Assembly: GCF_050908995.1 (NCBI RefSeq)
Contig: NC_135129.1
Location: forward strand, 496,001 to 560,000
Direction: 5' to 3'
Origin: Andrena cerasifolii
Lineage: Eukaryota > Arthropoda > Insecta > Hymenoptera > Andrenidae
Length of the DNA: 64,000 nucleotides
Shown here: positions 48,870 to 61,251 of the stretch, in pieces
Layout of the letters: each line of letters begins with the position of its first letter
How positions within the stretch are numbered: position 1 is the stretch's first letter
Notes under the pieces: model-generated
What the model saw: only the letters and a program-made list of their open reading frames with translations
Told to the model about the DNA's origin: nothing
The model's database searches: none
Program-made: the position numbers and the translations under genes

Positions 48870-50613
48870 TGCTATTACGTCCGGATCGTAAAATTTTTCT
48901 TTTTGGTACGCGGTATGCATCAACAACGCCTAGCGTTATGGGATATCCCTCGTTGATCATACTCCCGCCTAGTTAGTCAATAATAATTTAGTAAAACCAG
49001 AACCCTTTCTTTGAAGCATCGTCGCCTCGACATATTGCCGTCCCGCGATAAGGATAAGGCGGTACTGACGCAGCGGCTTTCTCACCAGAGAGTCGCGATC
49101 CGAAAGAACCAGTGGTTCTCTTGATGTGCCGAATCCGCACTGTGTAAGCGGCAGGGGTGCGGTTCAACAATGCCTTGGAGCATTGTGGGAGAACCCTTGT
49201 TGAGCGCACCTCTGACCGTCGCGCTAAACATTGTAATATAATCAGTAGCGGCTACATCAGGAATGCGCAGACTGGGTTGCTTCTTAGAAGATTGACAGAA
49301 TTTTATACTGTACATCCGGTTACCGACGCAGGGAACGACGCCTTCCCACGGTTTTGTCGCACGTTCGGAGCATGTGTGGATTGTTAATTAATTAGGAATT
49401 GTTCTTTTAGACACCTATCACAATTTTTGACAGTCAATTGACTGTGGGATTCCCCTACTCAGAAATTCTGTATATAAATTTATGTATGATGAGAAAAAGG
49501 CCTTCAGCCGTGTGAAATTGTACTGCTTTAAAGATGTGTAGTGCCATGGTATTGTGCGTACGTATGTTCCGTTAATACATTGATATATTTTTGTTCGATT
49601 ATATATTTGAATCAAGAGTCTGACGGATAGACGTGAGCAAACACACACACACCGCCTCGATAAGTAGGGGGTAAGCTAATAAAGTGCAGCGTAAGCTTTC
49701 GGCATGGACCCACTCTGGCCGCTGCTGAGAGCTCGAAGCTGCGAGACTCTGTGATGATAAGTCGTGAGGTGCGTGTCATTGGGTCCGCGAAGTGTTATAG
49801 AGCTAGAGTTCTCCGGTCTACTGTGTAACCACGTGAAAGATTTAACTTTGCGAAACAATTCAATCCATAAAATATTTTATTCAATTAACGATTTAATTTA
49901 AAGTTTCATTCTAATTGCTCATTTAAAGTTACTATTATTTCGATTTTCTTTTATAAATTCAAATCAAGTGGGTGTGTGTGTTTGTCTTCGCGTCTGATTC
50001 CTTATTTCTGATTCAGGTTTATCAGTGATCCAGATCTACTCGAACTTAAAAAGCAAATTTAGCAGCATATTTACATTTATATTATTGTGACTGTCTGGTG
50101 AGTTCTATTTCTTATCTTTTTCTTTACAACTTATTTGGCACTGTTATAATTAATGCGTTTAACTAATAATTTCTGACAGACAATCGACTGTGGGATTTCC
50201 CTAGTCAGAAATTATATTCAATTATATTAATACCTGAATTTTATACAATTATTGATGAATAATTTCCTTATTTTATGTTATGTTCTTTTCATTTCATCTG
50301 TTATTCAACATTAAAATTTTATTTATAACCAAACTCTACTAGTGAATTACCTATCTTATTCCATTGAAAAGACCCGTATAGGGCTATAACACCAACGATC
50401 CCAAAATCTACCCCTTATCCTTCTGATAAAGTACCTAAATACTTAAAGATTAAAAGAATTGACTGTTACGACTGCGGCGAGCTTCCTTGCTTTTTCTAAA
50501 TCATAAACTTAATCCAGCAATACTTGATAGTCTAACGACTGTGGGAATACCCCTAATCGATATTGCGTGTATAAATCGTGCCGCTCGATCACCAAAAGCC
50601 GCGGCATGTAACA
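48870..50613 (+). mobile_element. Older solo LTR of the same gypsy family
   Basis: About 1,744 bp, from TGCTATTACGTCCGG to GCGGCATGTAACA. All five structural motifs are recognisable but more diverged, and no target duplication is clear (ACGG against ACAA), consistent with age. Confidence 0.88.
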
Positions 50614-51579
50614 ACAAAAAAGATCAGGGAGTCAAATGTTGACTGATTTGAAGACTTATTTTTATTATACAGGGTGTCCCAGAATTGAGGGACATCCCGG
50701 AACATGCAATATCCTGATGCAAAAAGACATCGAAAAGTCCTTAACCGTTTTGGGATCTGGGGTTTCGTTTTCGAGATATTAAGAAAAAAGCCCGACCAAT
50801 CAGAGCGCGAGCCTTCCGCTGGAGCTCCCGCGCTAGCGTGGCCACGCGTCGGGCCGCGCTGCGACTACGAACAAACAAGGCGGCATACATCGAAGGAAAT
50901 TGCGTAGAATGACAATTGAAAAAGACGTAACAAAAAAATCTAACCTTTTGCCATGGTTTGTTTGCCATTTCAAGTGCATAATGAATAAAGGATAAATGGA
51001 TGAAAATCATGTGTAACGTAAAAAGACGAATACACAGTTGTTTTTTTTTCAGAAGAATCGAAAATAATAATTATTTGGAGTGAGAGGATAAGGAACACGT
51101 AAATTTCCTTTTTTAATAACGTACAAACGAAAAGGTATGCAACAGGGAACGAACGAAATGTGATCGTAGTTGGTTATTATGATAAAAATCCGTAGTTCAA
51201 TAACGGCCAACACTGTTGTTGATAATGAATAAGTCCGTTTAAAAACTGCGAAGAAAAATTTACGTACGGAAGTTTTGAGAATTATCGCCGGAAATAAGCC
51301 ATAGCCTGCGTTAAATTTAAAAAATAATAGTTGCCAATACTGTAACTAAAACTCACCCTTTCGGAAATTCACCTACAGCTTGAAAACCTGAGTCACTAGG
51401 TCACTGAACCGATCCTGGTTATCGACAGACGCGCCGAGTGCACAGCTGATCTCAGGTACACGACACCATCCAAAGTTAAGGGTCGCAACGTCAAGTGCGT
51501 CCGGGTTAATGTACCGAATATTGACTTCACTGCACGCCTACTAACACTGATCACTTAATTTATTTTTCATGGAACGTGT

Positions 51580-51830
51580 TGTTCTTACGTTATAAAAATT
51601 TGTGGAAATGAATGAGAACTTGGCGTTCGGAGCCGTGGGTATTCCTGCGCAAATTCTCACACTGCAGCACTTGCGTCCCCGTTGTTCGAGGGGGTACACT
51701 CAGAACCTCGAGTAATACTCTTGAGCAGAGAACATTTCTGCGACGCGATTGCTTGCGGACTGACAAGATTTTTTTTCCAAGCGACTTCTTCTACCCCCAA
51801 ATAGTTTCTCTCGTTCCATTATGAGTTGAC
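51580..51830 (-). pseudogene. Mariner-like transposase N-terminal relic, left arm
   Basis: The inverse counterpart of 55,835-56,108. The reading is broken, but the DNA aligns by eye over more than 200 bp with the right arm, which encodes a helix-turn-helix region. Confidence 0.6.
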
Positions 51831-53075
51831 CCCCACCAGCCCAAGAGGCATCAGGTAAAAAGAAGCCAGCACATTTTCGAAACACACGTGCTTCGCAGAA
51901 GTGCAACGAACGGACTATCGTGCACTTTTACAAAAGTCTGCGTTCCGTCCTTTTACTGCCAATGTACCCATTGCTTGGAGGTAGGCAGCAGACACCACGT
52001 GTTTCGGTCCGAAGAGAAGAGAAACAGAAAGTCTTCGAGTTGCTATAAAGAAAAAATCCTGTTTCCCTTTTCCGATACCCTGAGTTCACGTCTGCTACGA
52101 GGCGGAACCAACTAAGCCATAAATTACCCAAAACTGCGCGTAGTCCCGCCTGCTTCGTCCTACCTTCAAATTAAAGACGTATCCCTTATCTCTCGAGTAT
52201 AAACACGCGCTCGAATTTCGCTTCAAGTCCGATTGGCCCTAATCTAACCAATCTGCCTTGCATCCCTCCCAAACGGCCACTGTCCTGAAAAGGCCCCCTT
52301 CACAGCAATATCGCCTCCACAAGGCCCACCTCCTCTCTCACGGAATACGTCGACGCGTGCTTTTGTTTCGAAATTCGAGCGCGTGTTGATACTCGAGAGA
52401 TAAGCAGGCCCGATTGTTTAGTTTGGGGCCAATCGAACTCCAAGCCCACCTTCTCTCGCACGGAATACGTCCACGCGTGCTTTTCTTTTGAAATTCGAGC
52501 GCGTGTTTAGACACGAGAGATAAGGGATCCGTCTTTAATTTGAAGGTAGGACGAAACAGGCGGGACTACGCGCAGTCAGCAAACTATATGCTTTCTTTCT
52601 TCCTGTGTCTCTTCGCGAGCCGCATTGATGTTGAATAATACTTTTTAATTGGTAGTTGTCAAAAATTAATCAGGCTGATCGGCCAGAGCATTTCGCTAGG
52701 GTCGCGGTTTAAGACCGTATTGTCCCGCTAGTCAACGGTAGACAACGGTTTCCTACAGTTTTGGGTAATTTATGGCTTAGTTGGTTCCGCCTCGTAGCAG
52801 ACGTGAACTCAGGGTATCGGAAAAGGGAAACAGGATTTTTTCTTTATAGGAACTCGAAGACTTTCTGTTTCTCTCCTCTTCGGACCCTTTCGGACCGAAA
52901 CACGTGGTGTCTGCTGTCTACCTCGAAGCAATCGGTACATTGGCAGTAAAAGGACCGAGCGCGGGCTTTTGTGAAAATGTAGGATGGTTCGTCCGTTGCA
53001 CGTTGCAAAGCACGTGTATTTCGAAAATGTGCTGGCTTCGTTTTACCTAAAGCCTACTGTTCTGGTGGGAGTTAA

Positions 53076-55821
53076 GGGGTTATGCCTACCTGCAAAATTC
53101 GGAAAAATGGATTTTGAGGTTTTGTCATTTTCTTAAACTACAACAACTGAAAAGTATTGTGTGAAAGTTTCAATTTGATCCGACTAAAATTGGCGGAGCT
53201 GTGTGGGTTTTAGTATAGGTATGTCCTGGAGGATTCGGAGCAGGTATGAAGTGGCGGCTACTCGCGCACCACAGGGATTTTTTTTATGGGGATGCGTGAG
53301 TCAGAAATGCTATGCCATTGCAGTTTATACTTTCATTAGGGAATACCCCAGGGTATATGAAGTCGTAGTACGATGAATAACGGTGTTTTTGAGCAACATG
53401 CACAAAATCCAGGGTGACAAGCAGTACTGCAGTTGCCCCCAAGTCGTCGACTTGTATTGTATAGAGTCGAACGTTTGGTACCACAGTGTTTGTTTTTTAA
53501 AATCATCATGGGTCGTGATAAAGTATCTCGAGCGTTCAGAAAATCGAGTAACGTGCAAAAGTCGAGGGCAGTGAAAACAAAGCCAGTGAATCCGAAACTG
53601 ATTGACCGCGATGAGAGTAGTTTTGGGACAACGGCGAAAAAGCTGAAAACAAAGGACGAGATTATTGTGCCAGAAGATAAGTCCAGTGAATATAGAATTT
53701 TAAATTTTGTAACTGTATTTGCTGCACTATCCACAATTGTAAATTGCAAAATGTGTAATGGTGATTTAAAATTTCAAACCGCCAAAACTTGCGGGCTGGG
53801 ATTCAAAATAATGGTTGTGTGTGTTTCGTGCCCGCCTCGTAATATTCTTTCGTGCCCTCTTATTAATAATACTTACGCAATAAATAGGCGATTTATATTG
53901 ACATTGAGAGTGTTAGGCCTAGGATTGAAAGGTGCGCAAAAGTTTTGCGGCCTTATGGATATGCCACAATTTCTTTCCCATAGCACGTATTACATCATTC
54001 TCAAAAATATACACGCTTGTCTAAAAACACTTTCTCAAATACTGTTTGAGAATGCTGTTAGAGAAGAAGTACTACAGTCTCGGAACGAAAAAATGTAAAA
54101 AACATGGAATTGACTGTATCTGGAGATGGGACGTGGAAGAAGAGAGGTTTCACTTCCTTATTTGGTGTCTCTTCGATTATCGGATACTACAGTGGTAAAG
54201 TGCTTGATATTTGTATAAAAAGCGCATATTGCAAAATGTGCGAGTTTTGGGGTAAGAAAGAAGCTACTTATGAGTACATAGAGTGGCTGTAAATGCATAA
54301 ACTCAACTGTTCAGCAAACCACACAGGATCATCCGGAAAAATGGAAGTCGACGCCATCGTGGAAATGTTCAAGCGTTCTGTACAAAATTACGGCGTCAAA
54401 TACAAACATTACATCGGTGACGGGGATTCTAAAACTTATTCCGGAATTATAAAATCGGCACCTTATGGCGGTACTACTCTCGTCACTAAAAAGGAATGCA
54501 TTAGGCACGTCCAAAAACGAATGGGCAGTAGATTACGAGAATGTAAGAAGAAAAATAAAGGCCTCGGCGGCAAGGGCAAGTTAACGGGCAAAATGCTAGA
54601 CAAATTAACCGTTTATTACGGTTTGGTCGTAAGGCGAAATTGTGATTCGGCAAAAAATATAAACAAGGCGATATGGTCCACGTTCTGTCACTACAGCTCA
54701 ACGGATAAAAATCCGCAGCACAGCAAGTGCCCGACTGGAGCTGAATCATGGTGCAACTGGCAGCGCGCTCGCGCGACAGATACGCTGATGTCGTTTGTAC
54801 ATGAGTATAAGTCTTTACCCAAAGACGTTTTGATGGCAAATAAACCAATATATCAAGATTTGAGTAAAACCGAATTATTAGAAAGATGCGTTGACGGTTT
54901 TACTCAGAATAATAACGAAAGTCTGAATCAACTCATCTGGAAAATTAACCCCAAAATTATACCGAGTAGCCAAATTACGGTAGAATTAGCTGCATACATC
55001 GCCGCCGGTGTATTTAACGAAGGTACTGAAGTATTACTCAAGATGTTTCACGCTATTGGAGTAAACAGTGGTCCGAATGCTCACGAATATGCTGCAAAAG
55101 AAGACTCCGCGCGCATTAATATTTCAAACCTCCACGCACAACAGAGCACTCGGGAGGCAAGAGCGCTTCGTAGGCAAGCCCAAATTGATGTTTTGGAAGC
55201 TTCAACCAGTGCAGAGAGGGTCTACTATATATGGGCCCGGAAATGACGACACTGTGTAAGTTAAAAAAATTGCATTTTATTCGAATGTAAACCTAACTTA
55301 AAACTTTAAACCCATTTTTCTCGAAACTACATTTTCAAAAACGGTGAGCAAAATATCTCGAAAACCGCTGAATCGAATGAATTCAGCTTTTGTAGGCTTA
55401 TTCTATATATAACAATCTTGTCCTTAATCGTGGCTTTTTTATTTGCGTAGTTTTTATTTTACAGATGAAAATGAGCGATTTTTGCGGCGAAAATCGATAT
55501 TTTAATTTGAACAGCCGCCATTTTGTAGCAAATTCATTTTTCGGGATAATGAACGATTAAGGACAAGATAATTTAATATACTAACTAAATTCCTTCGAAT
55601 TTTTCATTTCAGATGAATCTGGTCAAAGTTAGAGTGATCACCGCAAACTACTGAAAAAAATCGCTGCCAGGAGATCACTGATATTTCTTTTATTTATTTA
55701 TATTTTCGATTGGAATCACTTTCTAATACATAAAGGTGTGCTTAAAAAAGTCTTCAAGCTTTTCCCCCCAAAAATCCCGAAAATACTTGCGTTTTCAGAC
55801 CTTGCAGGTAGGCATAACCCC
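53076..55821 (+). mobile_element. Kolobok-like DNA transposon (2,746 bp)
   Basis: Terminal inverted repeats GGGGTTATGCCTACCTGCAA and its exact inverse, with TTAA duplicated at 53,072-53,075 and 55,822-55,825. TTAA duplication with a Mutator-like-fold transposase fits the Kolobok superfamily. It is inserted in the right arm of the giant foldback; the unoccupied sequence is seen in inverse in the left arm at about 51,830. Confidence 0.85.
53508..55246 (+). pseudogene. Kolobok-like (Mutator-like-domain) transposase
   Basis: The transposase of the surrounding element, about 580 codons. A basic N terminus from the ATG at 53,508 is followed by a Cys-containing region (CKMCNGDLKF, VCVSCPP). The core then has SGDGTWKKRGF (about 54,120), EVDAIVEMFKRS (about 54,345), YIGDGDSKTY (about 54,412) and QNNNESLNQLIW (about 54,905), with the same spacing of D, D and E-containing motifs as the YqaJ-bearing gene at 37,103-41,658. 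It is broken by a shift in an A-rich stretch near 54,090 and a TAA at 54,290-54,292. There is no YqaJ domain here. Confidence 0.82.
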
Positions 55822-55834
55822 TTAACTCATAATG

Positions 55835-56108
55835 GAACGAAAGAAACTACTTGGGGGTAGAGGAAGTTGCTTGGAAAAAATCTTGTCAGTCAGCTAGCAA
55901 TCTCGTCCCAGAAATGTTCTCCGCTCAAGAATATTACGCGATGTTCTGGGTGTACGCCCGGAACAACGGGGACACAAGTGCCACTGTGCGAGCGTTTGCG
56001 CGGGAATACCCGCACATCCAAACCCCCGGCGAGACTACGATTCGGCGTTTGGCGTCAAGATTATTCTCAACGGAGTCAATGATGCCGCATGGCGTGCATA
56101 GACGCTGA
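55835..56108 (+). pseudogene. Mariner-like transposase N-terminal relic (DUF4817-like HTH), right arm
   Basis: FSAQEYYAMFWVYARNNGDT followed by AFAREYPHIQTPGETTIRRL resembles the helix-turn-helix domain (DUF4817-type) common at the N terminus of arthropod mariner-group transposases. The frame ends soon after, and the catalytic domain is absent. Confidence 0.7.
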
Positions 56109-57179
56109 GGGTGGTCACATCGAGCAACTGCTCAACTAACAGTTATCGACCCCTTTCGGGGCCACCAATTTTATAACGTAGGAAGAACACGCTCCATGAA
56201 AGGTAAATTAAGTGATCAGTGTTAGTGGCCGTGCAGTGAAGTGAATATCGGTACATTAACCCGGACGCACTTGACGTTGCGATCCTTACCTTCGGGTGGT
56301 AATACCTGCGATCAGCTGAGCACTAGGCGCAACCCTACCATAAATCTTTTCGTCCACCGATGACCAGGATGGGCACAGTAACCTACTTAGTGACACAGGT
56401 TTCCGAAAAGGAAGGAAAGGAAGGAAAGGAATGCCCGTAGGGGTGAGTGTTATTTAATTTATTAGTGATTATTAGGTGTAGAAATAAATTCTGTTCAATT
56501 TTAGGGTTCAATAACAGTTTGATTTAAAAAAATATGAAAACAACTTAATCATCGAAATAATTTCCATTATTGCTAATTACCTTTTGCCATTTTTCTGGTA
56601 GCTTACGAATATCACTGCGATAGAAATTCGGTTGCTTTATACTGATTATGTAAATCCAGTCTGAAAGAATTTATTCATACACTTAATATTATTTTTTAAA
56701 TTTAGTTATGTTGGCCGTAATTAAACTACGGATTTTTACCTCAATAACGAATTATGATCATTTGTCGTACATTTTTTGTTACATTCTTGTCCTCTCACTT
56801 CAAACAATTATTATTTAAGATTCTGCTTTAAAAAAAAAAACTGTGTAACGCGGTTTCCTTCGATGCATGCCGACTTGTTTGTTCGTACGTTCGTAGCACA
56901 AGCGCAGCCGCCTACCGCGTAGCCAACGCTACCACAGGAGCTCGAGCGGAAGGCATGCGCTCTGATTGGTCGGGGGTTTTTGTTAATATCTCGTTAAGGA
57001 AGCTTCGGACAATATTTTCGCTAAGGAAAAAGTTGTTTCAAATTACCCCCTGATTCACCCCTATCAAGGAACTCCGACATTTTTGGGACACCCTGTATAT
57101 GATAATACAATAATGCAAAAAGGATTTATTTAATTATAAAGTACCATTGAATGTTTGAACTTGTTTTTCTCAAAAAACG

Positions 57180-58245
57180 CTAAAAGTGGACATACAATAT
57201 GTGTGCACTAAGCCATCGATATGTTTGCACAAAACTGTAAGGACTCGTACGATGCAACAGCCGTTGGGTGCGTCGATGAACAACTACATAATCACATTTC
57301 GCGGCCGTTGCTCATTCAAAGTCTATAATGTCTATATGCCAAGCACACCTGGAAAATATGGCATCAAAATATGGCCCCTTTGCGATTCAAAAACTTTTTA
57401 TTGCTGCAACAAAGTATACCTGGGGCAACAGGGAAAGGCCCCAGAAAGGCAGCAAGGTCAACGTGTGGTCAATGAAATGAGAGATTTTTGGAGAAATTCT
57501 GGCCGCTGTGTAACAACAGATAATTTTTTCACGGACATAGCTTTGGCGGAATATCAATTAGAAAAAAAACTTTTTTTTGGTTGGAAAAGTTCGAAAAAAT
57601 AGGCGGGACTTACCAAAAATATTGACACAAATAAAAGATCGATGTGTATATTCTTCTCATTTTTCATTTGCGGAAACAATAATTTTAGTATTTTACATCC
57701 TGAAACCGCGAAAGTGCGTCGTATTACTTTCTACACTACACCGCGAACACAGTATATCTACAGCAGCAGTAAAGATCAACCTGGAAATAATAAAATACTA
57801 TAATGTGGGGTAGATGTTTTAAATAAGTTAGTACGGGAATACTTTTGTAGGCGGTGCACCCGCCGTTGGCCATTATCACTATTTATGCGCTATATCGACA
57901 TCGCCCCATACAATGCTTTTGTTGTATGACATACTATATAAGTATCCTACATGAAAATTATTTTTACAAGAATTATCAAAGAAATTAACTGCTAAAAATA
58001 TTGATAGACGAGCTACTAAATTCGAAAATCAAGAAGGAGGGCTACAAACGAATATTGTAATCGCGATAGAAGTAACGGGAAGAAAAATTGTAAAAAAAAA
58101 ACTAGCAGGTCACAAGCGTAGTAGATGTATCTGTGTAGGGAACAATAAAAAATATCACACTGTATGTGATTCGTGTAAAAAGCATGTCTGTAAAAACCAC
58201 TTTACAGAAAACCGCACACTTTTATGTAATACTAGCTTTACTACT
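57180..58245 (+). pseudogene. piggyBac-like transposase, decayed
   Basis: FRGRCSFKVY, KYGIKIWPLCDSKT, GQRVVNEM and CVTTDNFFTDIALAEYQLEKK are classic piggyBac blocks. The reading shifts near 57,590 and continues with KPRKCVVLLST and INLEIIKYYN, then through stops with VDVLNKLVREY and RRTRRWP-like sequence, to a Cys-rich end near 58,100-58,230 resembling the C-terminal zinc-binding domain. The N-terminal half is missing, and no TTAA ends were identified. Confidence 0.85.
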
Positions 58246-58440
58246 CGACTTCACCCGAAATTTAGATTCTGGTTTTATTCTGATTAAAAAAAAATTATTT
58301 TAGTTAGTAAGTTTTTTTGTGAAAATAGTCACATTCGTCTGGATTAGCTAGGCATAATGAGCTGGAACACATTTCGTGACTCCAGAATTTACCGTTCGAA
58401 AGTTTTTAGGCGATAGACAAACACAGAAACACGTTCTGCT
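58233..58440 (+). repeat. Dispersed repeat, copy 1
   Basis: ACTAGCTT...CTCG(a/g)CTTC(a/g)CCCGAAATTTAG, then GAAAATAGTCACATTC and GACAAACACAGAAACA near the end. About 80-85% similar by eye to 62,209-62,411. Probably a SINE or the 3' end of a LINE. Confidence 0.65.
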
Positions 58441-58444
58441 TATA

Positions 58445-59633
58445 CAGGGTGTCCCACTAAGGAGTGGACAGCGCGATATCTCTTAAAGTATTGTCGCTAA
58501 AAATATAAAAAAAATAGGGAATTGCATGGTTCGAGGGGGCCCATTTATTAGCGCGAACGAATTTTGTTTCCGATTATTATTTTAAAAGATACGATGGTCA
58601 AGTTCGGTTTTTCAAATGGAACTATTTTTTTTGAAGACCTGAGTTGATAGTGCGTTCCAAGACAAATTCAATAAGCTTTAATGTATACACTTTATTTCCA
58701 CTGGTTTTTAAGATATTGCGCTTGCAAATTTACTGATTTTCACTGCAAGAAACCCCTCTGGAATGGCAAAAACCGGGGGCGGTCTTACTGGCGCCACGGG
58801 TGGCACTGCCTGTTGAAATGGATACCTACCTGCCAAAGGTCTACGACAGGGTTCGCAGACCCAAAAGCTGGACAATTCTTTTCCATTAGAAATGCTACTT
58901 AGTTAGGTACATATGCGGTATCGAGAAGCGCACCGTTACTTTTATTTCGCACTTGCATCTACGGTCGGATGGCCGGTTCTTTTGGGAGGGGTGTAAGTTG
59001 GATTGGTTAGGTTTGGAGGAGTGAAAGTTGCTAGACTAAATTTCAACCATAGGGAGCAGATTGTATCAGAACCAATCCAACTTGCATCCCTCCCAAAAGA
59101 ACCGGCCCTCCGAGCGTAGAAGCAAGTGCGAAATAAAAGTAACGATGCGCTTCTCGATACCGCAGATGTACCTACCTAAGTAGCATTTCTGACGGAAAAG
59201 AATTGTCCAGCCTTTGGGCCTGCCATTTCTGGCGTAGACCTTTGGCAGGTAAGTATCCATTTCAACAGGCAGTGCCACCCGTGGCGTCAGTAAGACCGCC
59301 CCCGGTTTTTACCATTCCAGAGGGGTTTCTTGCAGTGAAAATCAGTAAATTTGCAAGCGCAATATCTTAAAAACCAGTGGAAATAAAGTGTATACATTAA
59401 AGCTTATTGAATTTGTCTTGGAACGCACTATCAACTCAGGTCTTCAAAAAAAATAGTTCCATTTGAAAAACCGAACTTGACCATCGTATCTTTTAAAATA
59501 ATAATCGGAAACAAAATTCGTTCGCGCTAATAAATGGGCCCCTTCGAACCATGCAATTCCCTATTTTTTTTATATTTTTATCGACAATACTTTAAGAGAT
59601 ATCGCGCTGTCCACTCCTTAGTGGGACACCCTG
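58445..59633. mobile_element. Mariner-like foldback element, copy 2 (1,189 bp)
   Basis: The same family, length and TA flanks as 43,477-44,663. A full palindrome without transposase. Differences between the two copies and between arms are scattered single bases. Confidence 0.9.
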
Positions 59634-60025
59634 TATATTAAAATATGTAGTAATATAAATGTTGAATAAACATAATTTTTTTAAAATTCACAAATCGCAA
59701 CCCTATTATTGTTTCATATATGTACAACAAATATTCAAACGTAATCCGAAACCCCCTTTCACCACGTTTCATAGTATTTCAGCGCGGATCTCGAGCTCGA
59801 GCGACCGTCCCTACCTGAGTACAGGGCAGAGTTGGGCAAAATGTAATCTAATTAAAAATTACAAATTACGATTGAAATGTAATTGTGTAATTCAATTACA
59901 GATTACTTTCTGTAATCGTTAATTTTGTCAACCACAATTGCAATGTAATTGTAATTGTAAGATTGCAGGACAATTACATTGTAATTGTGCAGGGTAACTA
60001 CATTGGAGAGTAATTACATTGCAAT

Positions 60026-61251
60026 TGTTACGAGCCGGGGCTGCGGCAACGCGAGAGGCCGGCGAGAAGGGTATTTCCCAAGGAATACGGTTTATGAGTT
60101 TGTTAGTTAGAGGGTGGACGAACCTGATGTGAAATCAGGGAGCCGCTAGGATTATCGGAAACGAGGACGAACCTGATGCGAAATCAGGGAGCCTCTAGGA
60201 ATGGAGTCAAACGCGGACGAACCTGACTTTAATAATTAGGGAGCCGCAGGAGGGTGATTAGTCGTGAACGAACCCGATGCGAAATCGGGGAGTACTAGGA
60301 TGATGTATACAGACGAACTCGACGCGTAGTCGAGGAACTGTTAGGAGGTTGGATTATTCACAGACGAACCTGGTGCGTAACCAGGGAGCTGTTCGGTGGG
60401 TGGTTGATTTACAGACGAACCTGATGCGAAATCAGGGAGCCGTAGGAGGGTTAAACGTGGACGAACCCGATGCAAAATCGGGGAGCCACTGGGTTAGAGA
60501 AGATTCCTTGTTTTGGTGTTGGATGCGAACAAACCTGATGCGAAATCAGGGAGTCGCGGGAAATGTTAGTGTTGCCTCGTAACTCTTAATTAAAGTTTGA
60601 TACAACTCGAGCGGTAAAATTGTATCAGTGGGTATGTGCTATTAATATTATAAGGATCGCTGGGTAAATGATGGGTTTAACGAATCTACTCGATTTACAA
60701 GTGATCACCATTCGTATATTCAGTAATGAGTTATTGTACAAATGTAAGTGTCGCGATTAATTAATTAAATAAAGAGTGTAAGTTACCACTAGGTTGCACG
60801 GTGTTGACGCACTGGTGATGCGGGGCGTACGAGTGGCTATTTCCAAGTGCCAAATAGAATATAAACTGAACTCGCGGATTCTATGGGGTTAACTTGTGAT
60901 TCTGACGGGGACTCGAGCCCGATCTTATTAGATTTAACCAACTCTGTACGAGCGTGATACGACGCGACTCTACGCGTGACTGTATAGCTTTTAATCAAAG
61001 AGGGTAGAAACCAAAGGGTTTATATAGTCCAAAAATGAGTGGGGATTCGTTAGGAATCTCAATATAAGGAAATCCTTCGGGGTCGTCGTCGTGTCACTCC
61101 CGTTCCCATGGTCGTCATCCAGCTGGTCGAGATCACGACCCCCATTAGTGGTGTGTGATAAGCGAAAGGATTTTAGGGCGTTTTCCCTTCGCAGGCGCCA
61201 GCTCGAGAAACGATTGAGAGCGACGTATGAGAAAATTCTACATAGGTAACA
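60026..61251 (+). mobile_element. Solo LTR of a second gypsy-like family (1,226 bp)
   Basis: TGTTACGAGCC...CATAGGTAACA, flanked by a 4-bp CAAT duplication (60,022-60,025 and 61,252-61,255). It includes a nine-unit hairpin array at 60,117-60,560 and an AATAAA near 60,769. No internal coding region remains. Confidence 0.85.
60117..60560 (+). repeat. Nine-unit array of co-varying hairpins
   Basis: Units of about 45-65 bp with the core GACGAAC, a 6-bp stem with a 5-nt loop, and GGGAG. Stems at 60,123, 60,172, 60,273, 60,318, 60,369, 60,420, 60,466 and 60,534 are perfect: CCTGAT/ATCAGG, CCCGAT/ATCGGG, CTCGAC/GTCGAG, CCTGGT/ACCAGG. Loops are GCGAA, GTGAA, GCGTA or GCAAA. Unit 3 (about 60,222) is degenerate. 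Confidence 0.85.

Larger units (their letters stand above)
50670..57095. mobile_element. Giant mariner-like foldback element interrupted by a Kolobok-like element
   Basis: Starts CAGGGTGTCCC and ends GGGACACCCTG with TA on each side. The arms mirror each other over about 1.7 kb: 50,900 region with 56,850, 51,400-51,600 with 56,150-56,400, 51,600-51,830 with 55,835-56,060, and 51,830-52,150 with 52,750-53,070. The centre is near 52,400. Excluding the nested element (53,076-55,821 plus one TTAA), it is about 3.7 kb. The arms hold decayed transposase N-terminal sequence. Confidence 0.85.

Noticed and set aside
51888..52949. Paired frames of 60-75 codons in the giant palindrome
   Set aside because: Mirror images in the two arms without family features.
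60117..60560. Possible CRISPR array
   Set aside because: Regularly spaced hairpin repeats look superficially similar, but the repeats vary in step with pairing, the spacers are partly similar, no cas genes exist, and the context is a eukaryotic LTR.
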